A stretch of DNA of 64,000 nt from Taenia hydatigena (GCA_036345935.2 JADWOT020001706.1:62001-126000); one strand, 5' to 3'. Positions 47,455 to 60,599 are shown, counted from the first letter of the stretch. Notes: generated from the sequence alone by a model not told the origin. Numbers and translations: made by a program.

Positions 47455-50400
47455 AGCGTAGTTCAAGGTTTAATTTTGACTAAAGGGATCGGCGATTTAT
47501 CCTTTAAGAATGCGCATGAGTTGACAAAGGAGGCTTTTCTAATGCTTACCCAAATTCTATGCTTAGACCAATCGTTATTTTGCATTGCGAACGGCAACAG
47601 TAATCCGTTTGCTATAGATGGAAGCAAAGTAATAAGAATTTTAAGCTGGAAGAGACAAAGGAACTATTATGATTGAGGCGAAGATGTAAGAGTTCGTGAT
47701 TGTGGAACTGCAGTGCAGTGTTCTTCATTTATTCCTCACTTTCTGCCATCCTTTTCTAGGCTGATTCATTTTCCCACTCATCTAGCTATGCGACTGAAAT
47801 AGATGTAAATAAATCGGCTGAGTGAAAAAAACTTGATTTTTTTTCGGATAGCGCACTAGAAGAGGTCAATCATAGTTAGACCTTTCCATGTGATATACAC
47901 TAGACAGCAGATGTGATAATATTGAAACAATGCATACAAATGAAGTGGGGGATGAGAGTGGCACATGGATGGATCGTGGACATGAAGGGATAGAAAGCAA
48001 GAGCATAGTGCTATTTATGGGAAGTAAAGTTAAGTGTTTTAGAAGCATGAAATTTGTTCCTACTCCTTCAAGCAATCTATTCTTTGTAAAAATGCACTGC
48101 CTGATTTACTCTAATCGAATTCTTTTTCATCGTCACTGTCCAAACCTGAACTTCTTCATCCTTGCTTTGACTGCACAAGCCTTTCACCTATTCTTGCATT
48201 TCACTTTATTATTGCACACCCTCAGTCTTCCTTGCTAATATAAATATTCTGCATTTTGGTTGCATCCATATTGCCAGATTTTATAACGTAAAATGCTGCA
48301 AGAATTTGCAGAATGATGATAGCTGCTAATGCTTAAAACTGAGCAACTCACAATCAAAACGGATGAAAGGGAACGCACCTCAAGACCCGTAGTGTCCCAG
48401 TTTTCCTTGCCACAAGATACACCCTATACATTGGCCAGAAATAGAGCTGCTGATTTACCAAATCGTAGCAATTTTTACCAATATTAATAAAAACAAACGG
48501 AACTCTGCATCATTGCCATTCCTGAGTTTGTTGCCGAAATACCATCAGTGCACTTCGACCACACCTACTTTGTGGGATTGTAAAGTGCCAACTACGGCAA
48601 GCAATCGGTCTTAATACTTGCACTATTGCAGCCTTCTTTGCTTAAACGAGCTCCTTACATATCAGACGTGCCAAAATTGTCAGATTTTTAGCCGAGAAAC
48701 GCCATAAGCAATTGCAAAAGGAAGCGAAAGCTAGCTGTCATTTCTGGCCAATTTCCATTATAATGAGGAGAGAAGGGCTTTGCTCCCTACCCTTGTTAGA
48801 GCATTCACAGAAGGTTAAGACTAATTCTGGTCACAGGGATACCCAATTGTTTGAGGGTGTACGTTCGCGCACTATAAATCCCCAGTGTCTACCTAGGCGC
48901 ACTTACCATTGGCCAAATCTTAATTTTATAATTTGGTATGAGAATTGCCTGAGGAAATCACTAATTGGAATAAGCTCTTAAGTTGTAGGTCTAATGGATT
49001 CCAGATTTATAAGCTTGCGTCATTACAACCTTATTTGCCCAAAAAAGGCTGGCTAATTATCAACCAGTTCCAAGTTTATTGCACAACACGAGTAACATCA
49101 CAGCCATTAGCAATGGAGAAAACAGCTGAGTACAAAATTGAATAATTGGAGATGAAAAACCAAGAATATAGATCGTACCTATGTACCTATGCTATCCAAG
49201 TTTTTGCATTTAGATTATTCGCATTACATTGTGTTCACCGAAACGCAGGTAACATAGCATTTGATACTTACCCTTAATTATTTATAGATTGGAATGAACA
49301 AAATATGGTGCTCTCCGGCTGTTTGTTAATGGACACTCTTTGTGCAGCTGCACGGCACAAAATGTTGTAGTTTCGGAGGAGATTTACGTTTTTGGCACCG
49401 TAGCAATTTAACCTCTTTTGAGACAATGTAGGAAATACAAAGAGCACAGGGCATTTAGGCTAATTTGGCATTGCTCTACTTCTGTAACACCTTATGCACC
49501 CACTAATCTAAGCTACGGGTCAAAAAATACTATTATTCCTGATGGCAGTTAAACGTGGTGAATAACTCTTTCATAATTGAATTCTTTTCCCGATTTGTAT
49601 TAAGGTCTTCTAGCTACAACCCTGTTGCTCCTAAATAACCCAAAAAGCCACTATTTTGCGATTCGTATGAAGCAATCTTACTGTGCATTAGTGACTGGGG
49701 TCTTAGTAATATGCAGCAAATTGTAATTGCTTTCAGTTTGTGCACGATAAATACGGTAAGGAATAGTAAAATGCAAAATGTTCCTACCTGAGCCGTGTGA
49801 AAATTAGTGCCAGAGGCTTAATTCTGATTTCGATTGTTCGCAAAAGAACTCCAGATTAGCAGGTTACGCTTCATTCAGAAGCGATGCATTCCAGTGAAAT
49901 TCGTGTCCTGCAAGCTCATTTTTACTAAGCGATTTCCAGTAAGTAGGATAAGTCTTTTAAAATTTACGGCTTTCTTCTGTCAAAATTATTACATTTTAGT
50001 GTAGCAACTGATCCAATTTAACAACGAGGTAGAAAGCAGTTACCGCTGATGACCTCGAAAATGATGTGCTAGTTAATTAACTTAAAGGCTCGTTATACTT
50101 CAAAAATATGCAATCGGCAGTTGGCATATGTTTTAGAAATTATAAACATCATTAGCATTCATTTTTGGTCCCAAACGATAGGTAATATACTACATTTAAG
50201 ATACAGGACCAAATTATCAAGCCTTATAAACATAATCTAACAAAATGCATCACTGCTTGCTCGCGTGTGCCCATATCCAGCAAAATATTCTCACTTTTAT
50301 TCTACTCCGATTTGATGCTAAAAATGCGATAACAACGGTTCCCATCCATTCTTCAAATCTAGAACTGGATCCTCCCAGCTCCACTGCGGGTATTGTTTAC

Positions 50401-50544
50401 GCTAATAATTGTTTTACAGTGCCATTCCGCATACCAGACGCAACTTTGCACGAATCTATACGTGCGAATTGATATGGAAAGTAAAAGCAAGGTTGGAATC
50501 ATCCCACTTAAGTATTTGTAAGTGTGGCTATTTGTGGTAATTAA
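47455..50544. other. No recognisable gene
   Basis: Frames up to about 100 codons (plus 47930-48238 and 48712-48981) without motifs. AT-rich. Confidence 0.45.
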
Positions 50545-50790
50545 TGAGGCAGGCTCTTGCACATTCTGCTGGCACACTGTTGCAACACTCTGCTTGGTTT
50601 GACTGCCGGTTTCGGTCAGAGTCACGGAGGTGGCCATATTGCTCTAGCCACGTAGGCTGGCCTCCAGGCCATACCAGCAGCTCGTTTTTATCTGTCTGTT
50701 AAATATTTATGTATTCTAACCTGGTATTTTGCCTTCGTTTGCCTTCAAAGGAGCCTCGGGACGCTGCAGCTGTTGTAAACGGTTCTTCTT
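50545..50790 (+). repeat. Dispersed repeat R4, copy b
   Basis: Shares with 55440-55715 the blocks CAACACTCTGCTTGGTTTGA (GCGATACTCTGTTCGTTATGA there), GAGGTGGCCATATTGCTCTA (identical in both), CCAGCAGC and, after a variable AT-rich spacer, CCTGG..TTTTG and GGGACGCTGCA against AGGACGCTATA. Where the other copy has a (TA)n tract, this one has a short AT-rich segment. Confidence 0.7.
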
Positions 50791-52109
50791 TTTCCTCTCC
50801 TTCCCTTCTGCCACCTTTGGTATAAAAAATTGGATATTCTTAGACATCTTTTACATAGTACAGGCAGATATGTGGTGACAGGGCTAGAGTAATCACGACT
50901 GCGAAGCCTCAGGCTCAACAGAACGTTCACGTACATCCAAGACCAGGCAAAATTTGTTCTTCCGATCCTCGCCTACAAAACACGCTTCAAAAGCATAAGT
51001 GTTCCACAGTCCCCTTTTTGTTGAGTGTCGTTGGTTTCCTTTAATTTTGCTGTAATTGCACAGGACTTCAGCTTCGTAACCAACCTTATCCTCGAGTGTC
51101 TTTAGTCCAAAATTGAACTGCTTGCATTCTTAATGATGCTGTCTTCGTCGCCAATTTAAGCATCGCTTAATGAACTTAGAGACTTTCAGTCTAGTCTCTT
51201 TTTTTGATAATAATACCTTTGAAGTACCATTTGCAAATATTTTTTATGCTCATTATTCAAAACTAATGGCGGAGTCTGCTTCAACTTGTTAAAATATTTT
51301 TTGTATCTGCGGAAACGAAATGAATTGTGATAAGCAATCTTGCTCCTGGTGAAGCTATACGATAAGTTGGCCATTCTGATCTGGAAATCAGTTGTTAATT
51401 TAACAATAGCGTGCATTGCACATGAAAGTCACATTCGAAGTAAAGTCTTAACTACCTCCGCTTGCGTTTACTCAAATCGTGCCTGCTGAATGTACTTAAG
51501 ACGCATGCAGCTCGCCGCTCGACAATGGGAGCAAATAGGCAGTCCTTTCAAGAATCCTCCTGCTACATCCACCAACACCACCACCACAGGCATGAATGGC
51601 TCTGTCAAAGTGGATTTGTCACGTCTTGGGCACTGCATTGGTCACAGCAGAGACAGTAGTAAAGGCCTTGGCAAACATGAGTAGCGATATCCCGTCCTAA
51701 AAGGTGGTATTCATCAAAGCCTTTGAGGTGTCGAACACGACACAACACCCAACAAAATTGAAACCTTTTCCTATCTGAGCAAGGCATGAAGCAAAAGCTA
51801 AGATCATTTTCGAATTTGCTTTCTTTAGTAGCCTTCCACAACTCATAATAAAACCTTCACAAAGGGACCATTCTGCCTGTTCAAAATTGCACACCATCTG
51901 TAGCACCAAGTGCAGCCAAAATTTTGCAGCGGTTCTCTTCACCAAAAAATTGAGTAGTTCTACCTATAACCACGACAGTCGTGCAACACAGTGGAATCGC
52001 ATTGCCGCCACATAATATTCCAAAACAAATTCACTCACCGTCGAGGTGGCGCATAGAAAAATCGAGTGAAATGAAGCCGCTTAGGAGGCACTGTACCTTT
52101 TAGACTGTG
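50791..52109. other. No recognisable gene
   Basis: Short overlapping frames on both strands (minus 51605-51945, plus 51462-51684). No motif. Confidence 0.4.
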
Positions 52110-53095
52110 ACTTTCACCACCGTCGAAAGGCAGGCTCGCCATCTTTATGCACCACCGCTTGATTGGCAGCGCCCTATTTGGCGGATCCACTTGCTCCATA
52201 CCTGCACAGGTAACGTAGAATCCTGCTGATAAAGGAGACGAATCGCCTTCGCCTGTCGTGAGAGTTTTTGCTAGTTTTATGTGTCACGTTACCAAGTTTG
52301 TCTCTTTTTGGCCTTTGCTGACCCACAGTCATCCGCTGTGATAGATGCCTTTGGAAAGTTGTGGTACTTCTCTCTCCATGCCACCCAGTTTCCACTTCAT
52401 TATAAACAAAGAAAGGAAGTAGAGGAGCCACAGAGAAAAGAAAGCGACCAACTGTGTTGAACAAACGACCAACTGTGATTTCACTTTGCCCAGAAGAAAA
52501 CCGTTGACTTGGTTGACTAGAAGAACAAACTTAAAGCAGAGGGTGGAATGAAAGTGCCTTTGAATCTACATGCCCTCAAGCGTCCTCGCTATCAAGTAGG
52601 TAGCGGATAGTTCACGCAAAGCTGCACTTCTCTACCTTACCTTTGCTGAATTAATGCAACGATAACGGATACCCTCGCCTTTTTGTTCCTCTGCCTTTCG
52701 TGACAGTACGCCGTACGGTGGAGTCATTCCACTCAAAGAACAAAGACGTTGGAATGGGCTTAGAGTGAACTGTATGATCCAATTCCTGAAGTGCCTCATC
52801 ACGCTTATTCTCCCTTTGCAAATATCTCCTCCACTTTTGCAACAGATTATGCATAAATATTTGTGAGAACAAAACATGCAAAGACCCCTTCCAAATAGTC
52901 TACGCCTTCAAGTAATCATTAAGACAGTTGCACATCTTCCCCAACGAGGACAAGACGCAGCTGTGGAGAAGGGTTTTGGTTTAGTTAGTTATACGATAGG
53001 ACCATCTGACCGGTGCTTACTCCCAACACCGTCGGCGACCGGGGCTTGGAGAAGGGAAAGTAACTGACAGCGTTCATCGGACTGATTGATAAGTC
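52110..53095 (-). repeat. Dispersed repeat R1, copy d (longest)
   Basis: The reverse complement aligns with R1a over its whole visible length, from ATCAATCAGTCCGATGAA (right edge) through CAGCTGCGTCTTGTCCTCGT, CCAACGTCTTTG, GGGCATGTAGATTCAAAGGC, GTGGCTCCTCTACTTCC and AAAACTCTCACGACAGG. It also carries the segment after R1a's right edge that R1b shares (GATCCGCCAAATAGGGC). The right boundary is set only by where R1a is cut by the window, so this copy, and the element, may extend further right into the open frame at 53074-53856. Confidence 0.75.
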
Positions 53096-53856
53096 GTGAC
53101 CCAAATGTGGACGTGTTGGGAATACTCCAACCTTGTATCGCGTAATACCATGCAATATGCACTATGAGTGTTTCTCCAACCCCTTTTTACAGCCCCATTC
53201 CGCAGGAGTGTTAATGCATCAGTTAGTTCAAATGGTTCAATATTGTGTAAACGAATCACAGAAAGGTTTAGGGATGGGCCTGATCTAGAAGACAGTTCAC
53301 TTAGAAAACCTGTTTGATGTAGATTTAATAGCTTGTGTTGATGATATATCAACTGCTGCTGCTGGATCTGGTCATTGTTGCTGCTGTTAGTGGAGTCCCA
53401 CCTCACCAGGTGGGTGACTGATTCCTTTCTACGAGAGGCGTGAACGCGAGATCACGTCCGTTGAAAAATTTGCCTGTCTTACAAGTGTTTGTCTTGTGAC
53501 GCGTTTCTCTGCCTTGCGTTAGCTGCAATAGCTTCACTTCTTAAATGTGCGCTAATTGACTTCTCTGTTATGTGCGTATGTTCATTGTCTTTTGCGAGAG
53601 TGTGAGCAGGCGGGTTGGTGGGTGGGATGCTACTCGTTAACGTGGCTTTTAATTGTTGAGGCGGAGGTATTGGTGGCCATTTTCGAGTATTTATTGGCAC
53701 GCTGTGGGACGACAGTCCCTGATACGTAGTTTGATTGACCAGTGCAAGTGGTTCCACTGCTCGTGAGGTTCTGTAGGTGAAGGGTGGATCAGTACCCAGC
53801 ACTTTCGTCGCCTGCCAGGTGGATCTTTTTTTCTTTACTGCCTTCCTTCTTTGCAT
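53074..53856 (-). pseudogene. Unidentified Q/N- and P-rich reading frame with two stops, next to R1d
   Basis: On the minus strand one phase carries two long open pieces, 53856-53479 (about 125 codons) and 53445-53074 (about 123 codons). Between them lie only a TAA at 53479 and a TGA about 30 bases further on. The first piece is basic then Pro/Ser/Thr-rich (KKKRSTWQATKVLG, WPPIPPPQQ). The second has a Gln/Asn-rich start (NSSNNDQIQQQQ) and a more globular-looking end (EPFELTDALTLLRNGAV). The phase agreement and composition suggest a decayed coding sequence. It abuts, and at its end overlaps, repeat R1d, so it may be part of a larger R1 element, for example an eroded first open frame. No family recognised. 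Confidence 0.35.
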
Positions 53857-55314
53857 CGCTTACGAGTAGTTGTACAATGATTTAAAAGTTGGTTTGGCAA
53901 TAGTAAGGAGAAGATTGGTCTCCCTTCCTTCCTCAGAATCACTTCTAGGAATTTGTTAACCACTAGTCAATGACCGTGTTTTCAATACGTCTTTTTATAA
54001 AATAACACCTTCACCTTGTTGAGTATGTGACAGAGTGCATTTGTTAGCAAAATGAGTGTAGATAGATGACTTCTTTCCCTTCTTTTTCCTCCTTGATCTT
54101 TTTTTTGCGGCCTCGGTCCGTCTGCAATCCCCTTGCAACCCTGGTCAATATCCGCTCAAATATCCACCTGGACATGAAGTTCCTACTGAGCATTGATTCA
54201 GTAGCAATAGCATTACGCCTCCAAAACATTGCAACAGAAGAGACTGTCAGCAGGTGCGCATTGCACAGAATCATGGAGATGCGACAGCAATCGCCTTCCT
54301 TCTCCTCCTCCTGAGTCATTTTTGGTAACACACTAATAAGGCATTTACACTGCTAGTCACTGCTGATAGGACTGCGTTGTTTCGTATACAGGCTGTTCGT
54401 AAACTGAAGCCTTACCTTCCTGTAGTGGAGGTTATGCTGATAATAGTTTCAGCAGACATGCATGCATGCTTATGTGCATACATTTTCCTCTCACTCATCT
54501 TGAAAGCAGGGAACAAAATAACCTATAATGGGAAGCAATGCTTCTCCAACGAGGTGTGAGTTGGGGGTCACGTATTAACGCAGTGGGTTGAGGAGGTAAC
54601 ACTACCACATTCATTCCGATAGAGAGAGAAAGGGGTATCGCAAAACTTAACCACACTACGCCTGTAAGAATGTCTGTAAAGGCAGTTTTACGAACTTAGC
54701 AACATGCAGTGTTTCTCAGTTAGCTAGCTCTACACGGTCAGTTGCAACTTATTGTTTCGACTCGTAGGCTCAATAAAGATGTACACACCACCTTTGTCCT
54801 CCTCCCCACATACAGACCTTTGCTTCCACTTCCAAATATCAGGGGCTGCCTAGTGCGTTGTCATCGACCACGCGAATACCAACTTCCGCTAAATGAAGAC
54901 ATACCTCTTCCACCGCTCCTCATCTTTAGGTGTAGTTTACAGTCACATGATTTGGTAGCAGTTTCCAACACGGAACATGGTGTAATCTCATTCTTCGAAA
55001 TGTGCACAAGTACCACAACAAACTAAAGCATACGCAGACACGCAATTTAAGGCGAACGAGGCTATAGTTCACCTTCCTTCAACCTTAAATACTTTTTATA
55101 CTTCACCACAAAACGGCTTTGCGATGATACTAGCATTCAAAATCTAACCAAATAACGCGTTGAAATATCTAGCCAAATTAATTTACTAAATTAATCGAAG
55201 CATTGCATAATCAATAAGCACGACATTTGGCTTACCAAGGCAGAATATTGTTCAAAATTTTTTGTTTAATTCATAAACCCATTGCCTTTGTTAGATATAG
55301 TCTGTACATTTGAG
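53857..55314. other. No recognisable gene
   Basis: A plus frame at 54066-54314 includes a helix-like stretch after a long pyrimidine tract (near 54065-54112) and ends near a donor-like AGCAGGTGCG, but nothing identifies it. The rest is unassigned. Confidence 0.4.
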
Positions 55315-55592
55315 GGGGAGGACTGGAACTCTGTCCAGCAGGGGTCCATCATAACGTCATTTACCCTCTGCAATATTTTAGTCCCCTGCCTCTTCAATTG
55401 ACCCACAACTTAATCCAAGGGCTTCCTTATTGCATCATTATTTGTGGTACTGCGATACTCTGTTCGTTATGACCACCGGTTCCAGTTTCGTTCACACAGA
55501 GGTGGCCATATTGCTCTAGTCGCATAAGCTTGCCGCTGAGCCCTGTCAGCAGCCCCATTTCCTACGTCCATGTATATATATATATATGTTTA

Positions 55593-55627
<35 letters not shown>

Positions 55628-55715
55628 ATATATATATATTCAGTCCTGGAATTTTGGCATGTTTTCTTTTAAGGGAGTTCCCAGGACGCTATATTTATGC
55701 TTCCAAGACACGCGT
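55315..55715 (+). repeat. Dispersed repeat R4, copy c
   Basis: The left part (GGAACTCTGTCCAGCAGGGG, then AACGTCATTTACC) resembles the short units of R4a. The right part matches R4b (GAGGTGGCCATATTGCTCTA is identical). It contains the (TA)n microsatellite in its middle, which separates the two conserved halves. Confidence 0.6.
55572..55639 (+). repeat. (TA)n microsatellite inside R4c
   Basis: About 68 bases of TA units with three interruptions (TGTTTACT and GGA). Confidence 0.95.
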
Positions 55716-56424
55716 TTTTAACGCAATTCTAGGTAGACTCACACTTATACACCTTGGCGACAAATTGTAATGATCTTTACATGTCATTTCGTTGCCTTGC
55801 GTCAATGTTTCTACGCTTCTAGGTTTTTAAACACACCCTATGTAAGCTTAGTTTTGCACTTTGGATTGTATATTGTCCTAATTTGCATTAATCTTGCCGT
55901 TATATGACAAAGTACCTCATTTTAGTGCGTTCATCACCGTATATTTTCTAAAATTTTTACTAGTGCGTCCCTATTCACTGCAGGCCACGTCCACAACTTT
56001 ACCTTTTCCTTTTCAACTTTTCTTGAAAGTCGTTGGTAGTCTGGCGGCGTTGCGGAGGCTGTAAGGATCGTCTGCCTGTGTACAAGAACTATTAAACAGA
56101 TAAAAACTGCACTAGATCACAAACAAAAACACGTTAAAATGGACTTTATAAACCAATTTGGTAACAAACATCAAACCTGAAAATCGTAAACATCTATAGA
56201 CAAAATGTCAAAACAAAGGATGAATTTCTACTTAAATTAAAATTATATGAGTTTAGGACTCTTACAATGTTACTTTAACGCTTTTTTATAGCTGGGTCTG
56301 TTGCCAGTTTTCTTACTTACGCTTTCAAAATAATTTATTTTGCTTGCAGTTTACCTTTAAAATCTAGCGTCTAAAACTGGAAAGCAGACATTTTTGGTAT
56401 TCTCTGACATGTAAAAGATGTAAA
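55716..56424. other. No recognisable gene
   Basis: AT-rich spacer between R4c and R2b, nothing seen. Confidence 0.4.
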
Positions 56425-56905
56425 AAATTAGAAGTTAATTTGTTTTGCTAGGCACCACTGATATGATTAGCTAGATTTGTGCGCGAGGTACGCAAGCGGT
56501 GTTCGTTTTGGTGGCCGTTACTTTCGGTTAATGGGGCTTGATTTGCTCGAATAAGTTGGAAACCTGGTAAGTATTTGGTGCTTCTTTGTCGGCTCCGATT
56601 CGCTATGTGTTATTAGACCCTTTTTATGTCTATTGGCTTCATTCGTGTGTCTACTTACTAGAGTAAACTCCAGGGCTTCATAATGTGAATGTTAGGACTT
56701 TTTTCCAGCTGCGAGGTCTAGTCACGTCCATCGTTTGCTGTGCAATACTTTATTTAATAAAAACATTGTTTCGGCAATTCGTCAACTAGTTTGTTTTTTA
56801 ATGACTGTAGACTTTGGTTAATGAGACGTAATTCTGTTGAAGAGTTTTACCCTTACCAGGTGATTGGCACGTACTCATTGTTTTTACTAATAAGTATTCA
56901 TTATA
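56425..56905 (+). repeat. Dispersed repeat R2, copy b
   Basis: Same-strand match to 10283-10775. Anchors are AAAATTAGAAGTTAATTTG, CGGTTAATGGGGCTTGATTT, ATAAGTTGGAAACCTGGTAA, GGCTTCATAATGTGAATG, CTGCGAGGTCTAGTCACGT and CTAATAAGTATTCATTATA. A plus frame 56791-57093 starts inside it but is not shared by copy a. Confidence 0.75.
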
Positions 56906-57344
56906 TGTTTTATTGTGCATTCGCTAGGTTAAACACTGAAGTCGATGCTGCCATCTACTTACTGCCTTCCACCAAACTACACCCATATGACAGAACATTC
57001 TTACTCCTCACCATATTATTAAAATGGCGACATACTATTACGGAAAAGCTTCTAAGACCAATGGTAAGTGGTACCTTCGTTTGGTTCTACTGAAATCTGT
57101 CCGTGGTCTGCTTTGTATGCAATAAAAATCTTAGAATTAACTAAATTAAATAGTGAGCAGATTGTTCCCAATACACGCATAGGCCAGCTTTATATCAGAG
57201 CGGCATTTCAGCCCATAGACATCCATCGACAGCCATTTGGCCATTCAGATGCTGCCTATTTGCCCTCTCGTGACCAAATTCAGGGGTAACCCTTTGTGAG
57301 TATCGTCCCGGTCTTCCGAATAGCTCATTTCATCAACTTAGCTG

Positions 57345-57470
57345 ACAGTGTGCCTCTTCATAGCACTTTGACCCTTAAGGTCCGTCCAGCCGTTAAAAGG
57401 GGAGGGAGTTAAATAGCTCACATCGCCATTCCACTAAGTCGGTGAGTCATCCGAGGTATCTATCCCACAT
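57345..57470 (+). repeat. Weak dispersed repeat R5, copy a
   Basis: Resembles 60600-60720: CTTTGACCCTTAAGGTCCGT against CTTTGACCTTAGACGACGGC, then AAAAGGGGAGGGAGTTAAAT against CAAAAGGGAGGGAGATCCAT. About 65% by eye. A fragment near 57665-57715 (AAGGGGGAGAGTCATTAGAT) may be a third piece. Low confidence. Confidence 0.35.
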
Positions 57471-58401
57471 CTGGTAGAACGCAACGTTAAGCTTTCGACG
57501 TACTTACCCTATGGGCCTCAAGCGTCTGTAACAGGCCCAACTTAGTCGTCCTCAAAGTGGCAATAGCTTGTCGCTCTCTAACAAAACGTTGTTTTTATTA
57601 CCTTTCAGCAAACAACCTCTCGCATTCACTTCTGCCTCTATCAAGTCAGTTAACCTCTGAGTTTCTGCAATCAAGGAGGAAAATAAGGGGGAGAGTCATT
57701 AGATCGTCCTGCAACATTCTGAGGGTGTACAAGAGAGTGCCTCATCTTCGAAGACAGGGGCGGGCATAAGGCACGTGAAACCGTATCACATTGCTGTAAG
57801 ACATCGCACGACCTCATACACTCACTGTCTCATCCTCGTACCCTTCATTTACCGCAAGTAGACGCTTGTCTGGCCTTGAGACTCTAGACAATCGTAGTTA
57901 GGATATGTTAAATGACTGGAAAGCGGACTAGTTGCGCTGATGTCTAGAGATAAATCGCTCACCAAATATGCTACTTTCCTGCTTACGCCTCCTCGAAAGC
58001 ATCCATTCAATACAATGGACTTTTATCGCTCATTCTATATGCACAAACATCTTTGTCCGTATTAAAGTGGTGATGTTTGTGCCAACTGGCTGCGTGACAG
58101 ATGAATCTGCTATTAGCAGTTTCACCCGGTGATCGGTTCAGTGTGACCGAATGTTTGGCTGTCTGGTTCTTCTGACTGATCTCTCTTTTCGATGAGAGAC
58201 GTTAGAGTTAAATCGATGCAACGATTTGGTGGCATTCACTTTGTCAGGGCTATGAGGGTCCAGGCAACAAATGCTCATGCAAACAACTGCAGGGGTTCGC
58301 CGCGTGATTGAATGTTTGAATAGGGCCGTCGTAATAAGGAAAAATACGAATTTTCCGTTTTTGTTGGTGATAAAACTGTTGCATGATGCCGGACTATCTG
58401 G

Positions 58402-58437
58402 CTTAAAGTAACTTTTCCTGATGAAAAGTAACTTAAA
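58402..58437. repeat. Imperfect palindrome (potential stem-loop)
   Basis: Two 16-base arms (CTTAAAGTAACTTTTC and GAAAAGTAACTTAAAG) flank a 4-base loop; 14 of 16 positions pair. The remaining two face A against A or T against T. Confidence 0.7.
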
Positions 58438-60599
58438 GACAAAGCTGTAGGTGCTTTGGCGAAACGTTGAGGTAAGTGTAGCACCCGCAGGCTTTCCTCA
58501 AAACGAACTTCAAGGAGACCGTTGCCGACGTGCAGAGCAGCTGAGGGTAGGATGGTCCACCGGCACGACTTAGATCTTTGAGGGTCGTTGCGCAGACAGA
58601 AAGTAAAAGGAGGTCGATAGAACCCACTGAAATTAAGGAAGAGTGTTAATGTGGCTAGGGACTAAATTTAAGTGGAAAACGCAGCTACGCTCCTGACTTT
58701 TCCTTTTTGACTTAGATGCCGTTCGTTGTGAGAACAACCAAGGTTTTCAAATCTATACAAAGCTACTCAAATTCCTCCTATTCAAACAAAGTGGCAGTCC
58801 CTTAAAATAGGGGATGGCATTATTTGGGAGACATCGTTACTCCATATTGAGAAGGTAAGCGAAAGGCAATTCATCGCAATCACCGTGAGACTGTCCAATT
58901 AATGTAGTTGATGTATGCTGCAAAAAGGAGGCATTTGCTTGGTAAATTGCCTAAAAACACTCGACTGAATAGCAGATGCAATGGGAAGCGGAGGTCCACC
59001 GATTGGCAGGCCTTCACAGTCACAAGAAAACATGGAAAATTGATCCTGCGAATCCCACTGCTAATTTAAATGCCAATTTTACTTTGCAACGTCACTTTCT
59101 CCCGCTCGGACTCAACTCTTACTTGCCAAAGAGTGGACGAACAAAAGTGTGGCTTGTTAACTTCGTTTAACAAAGGGTTAGGTGAGCTACAACTGCCTTC
59201 CTATGCCCACTGGACTGGTGTATAGAGTAATTACTGAGACGATGAAGCTCTTATTCACCCCTTGTGGACACCATGACCTTTCCTTTAATCTTTTGACCAT
59301 TCCTGATGTAAAATCGCCCAATGCAAACCGCAGCTGTCCCCAAACGCCCACACAGTAGCTCTAGCGGACCACAAAACATTTGCTATTGTGAGGACAGCAT
59401 GCGTTGACGCATGACCTGAGTAGCTTCACTCGCCCCTCGACAGCCAAGTGCTGACGTATCTCCCATGCAATGCTTACACAAATATCATGCCTTTAAAATG
59501 ATACGATGTTAGGTAGAGAAGGGAGGAGTTAGTCCTGATGAGTCACCAGATTTCGTGTTATGGTTACGATCTTAAGTTAGATCAGTATCGTTAACTACCG
59601 AGGCGATGAGAGACCAATGTGTAGAGGGAGGTTCAAATGCAAGCCGCTTTGTTGATAAACGAGAGGTAATGATCGAAGTGTTGCCGTTATGTGGAGGGGT
59701 TCTACTGGTTCCATTTATGGAGACTACTTTTAGCATTACAGAACGAACATTACTCTCCCTCTTTTACAACTTCCCCTTATAAGCTTTTTGTTTTGTCTCT
59801 AGCTACAAGTACATGTTCAACTCTTTGACAAAATTAGTTTGGTTTTTTGCCTATGACCTATTGATACGACGCACGTGCAAGAAATGCAGAGCTTAAGGGG
59901 CAATTTATGAAGCCATGACATCAATGAGAATGCTACTTATTTCCATAGTAGGCTTCAACTGGCAAATATAATTAGAGACCTTTCCTTTGTAGTCCCAGCA
60001 AACTAGGTTGCTTACTCTCTTAGTCCCCTTTCCTCTCGCAAATCTTGGTATTTTTTTCGATTGGTTTGAGCTGAAGACACCCCATTTGTCGCCCGAATGA
60101 TATGTCGATCACCCGTATTGTGGTGAAAGTGATGCAAGCTTTTCTTTTGTTCCTTCCCCACTCAATATGTGTGACGTTAAGTGCGACTAAAATTCAAGAC
60201 GCGTTCTCTTTCCCTCCATCACTTACACTCATTTTGCTATTGCAGTTTGTGGCTTGCAATATATTTAACAGATATCACCGCCACCCTAATTGTTCGGGAT
60301 ATTGGCAACAAAAATGGTAGAATTCAAGGCTAGGAAATGTATCATTGGTGTAGAAACACGATTAAGTGTTACTGATATGGTTTAGAATTCTCGTCATCAC
60401 GAAGTGGCTAAGGCTGCAGGGAAAAGCGTCCACAAACTAACCGCATTAGTCATTACATCCACGTGCGATCCAAAATGATATCGAATTGACACGGCGCTGC
60501 TGCCCTTTTATTCATTTTACCGGGGATTGAGTTGCATCCAGCTTATTAACAAAGATGAGGGGAAGGGAAGGGGATAGGACGGTTATCCATGTGCCCTTA

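Noticed and set aside
55530..55770. Tyr/Ile-rich plus frames over the TA tract
   Set aside because: Pure translation of the microsatellite.
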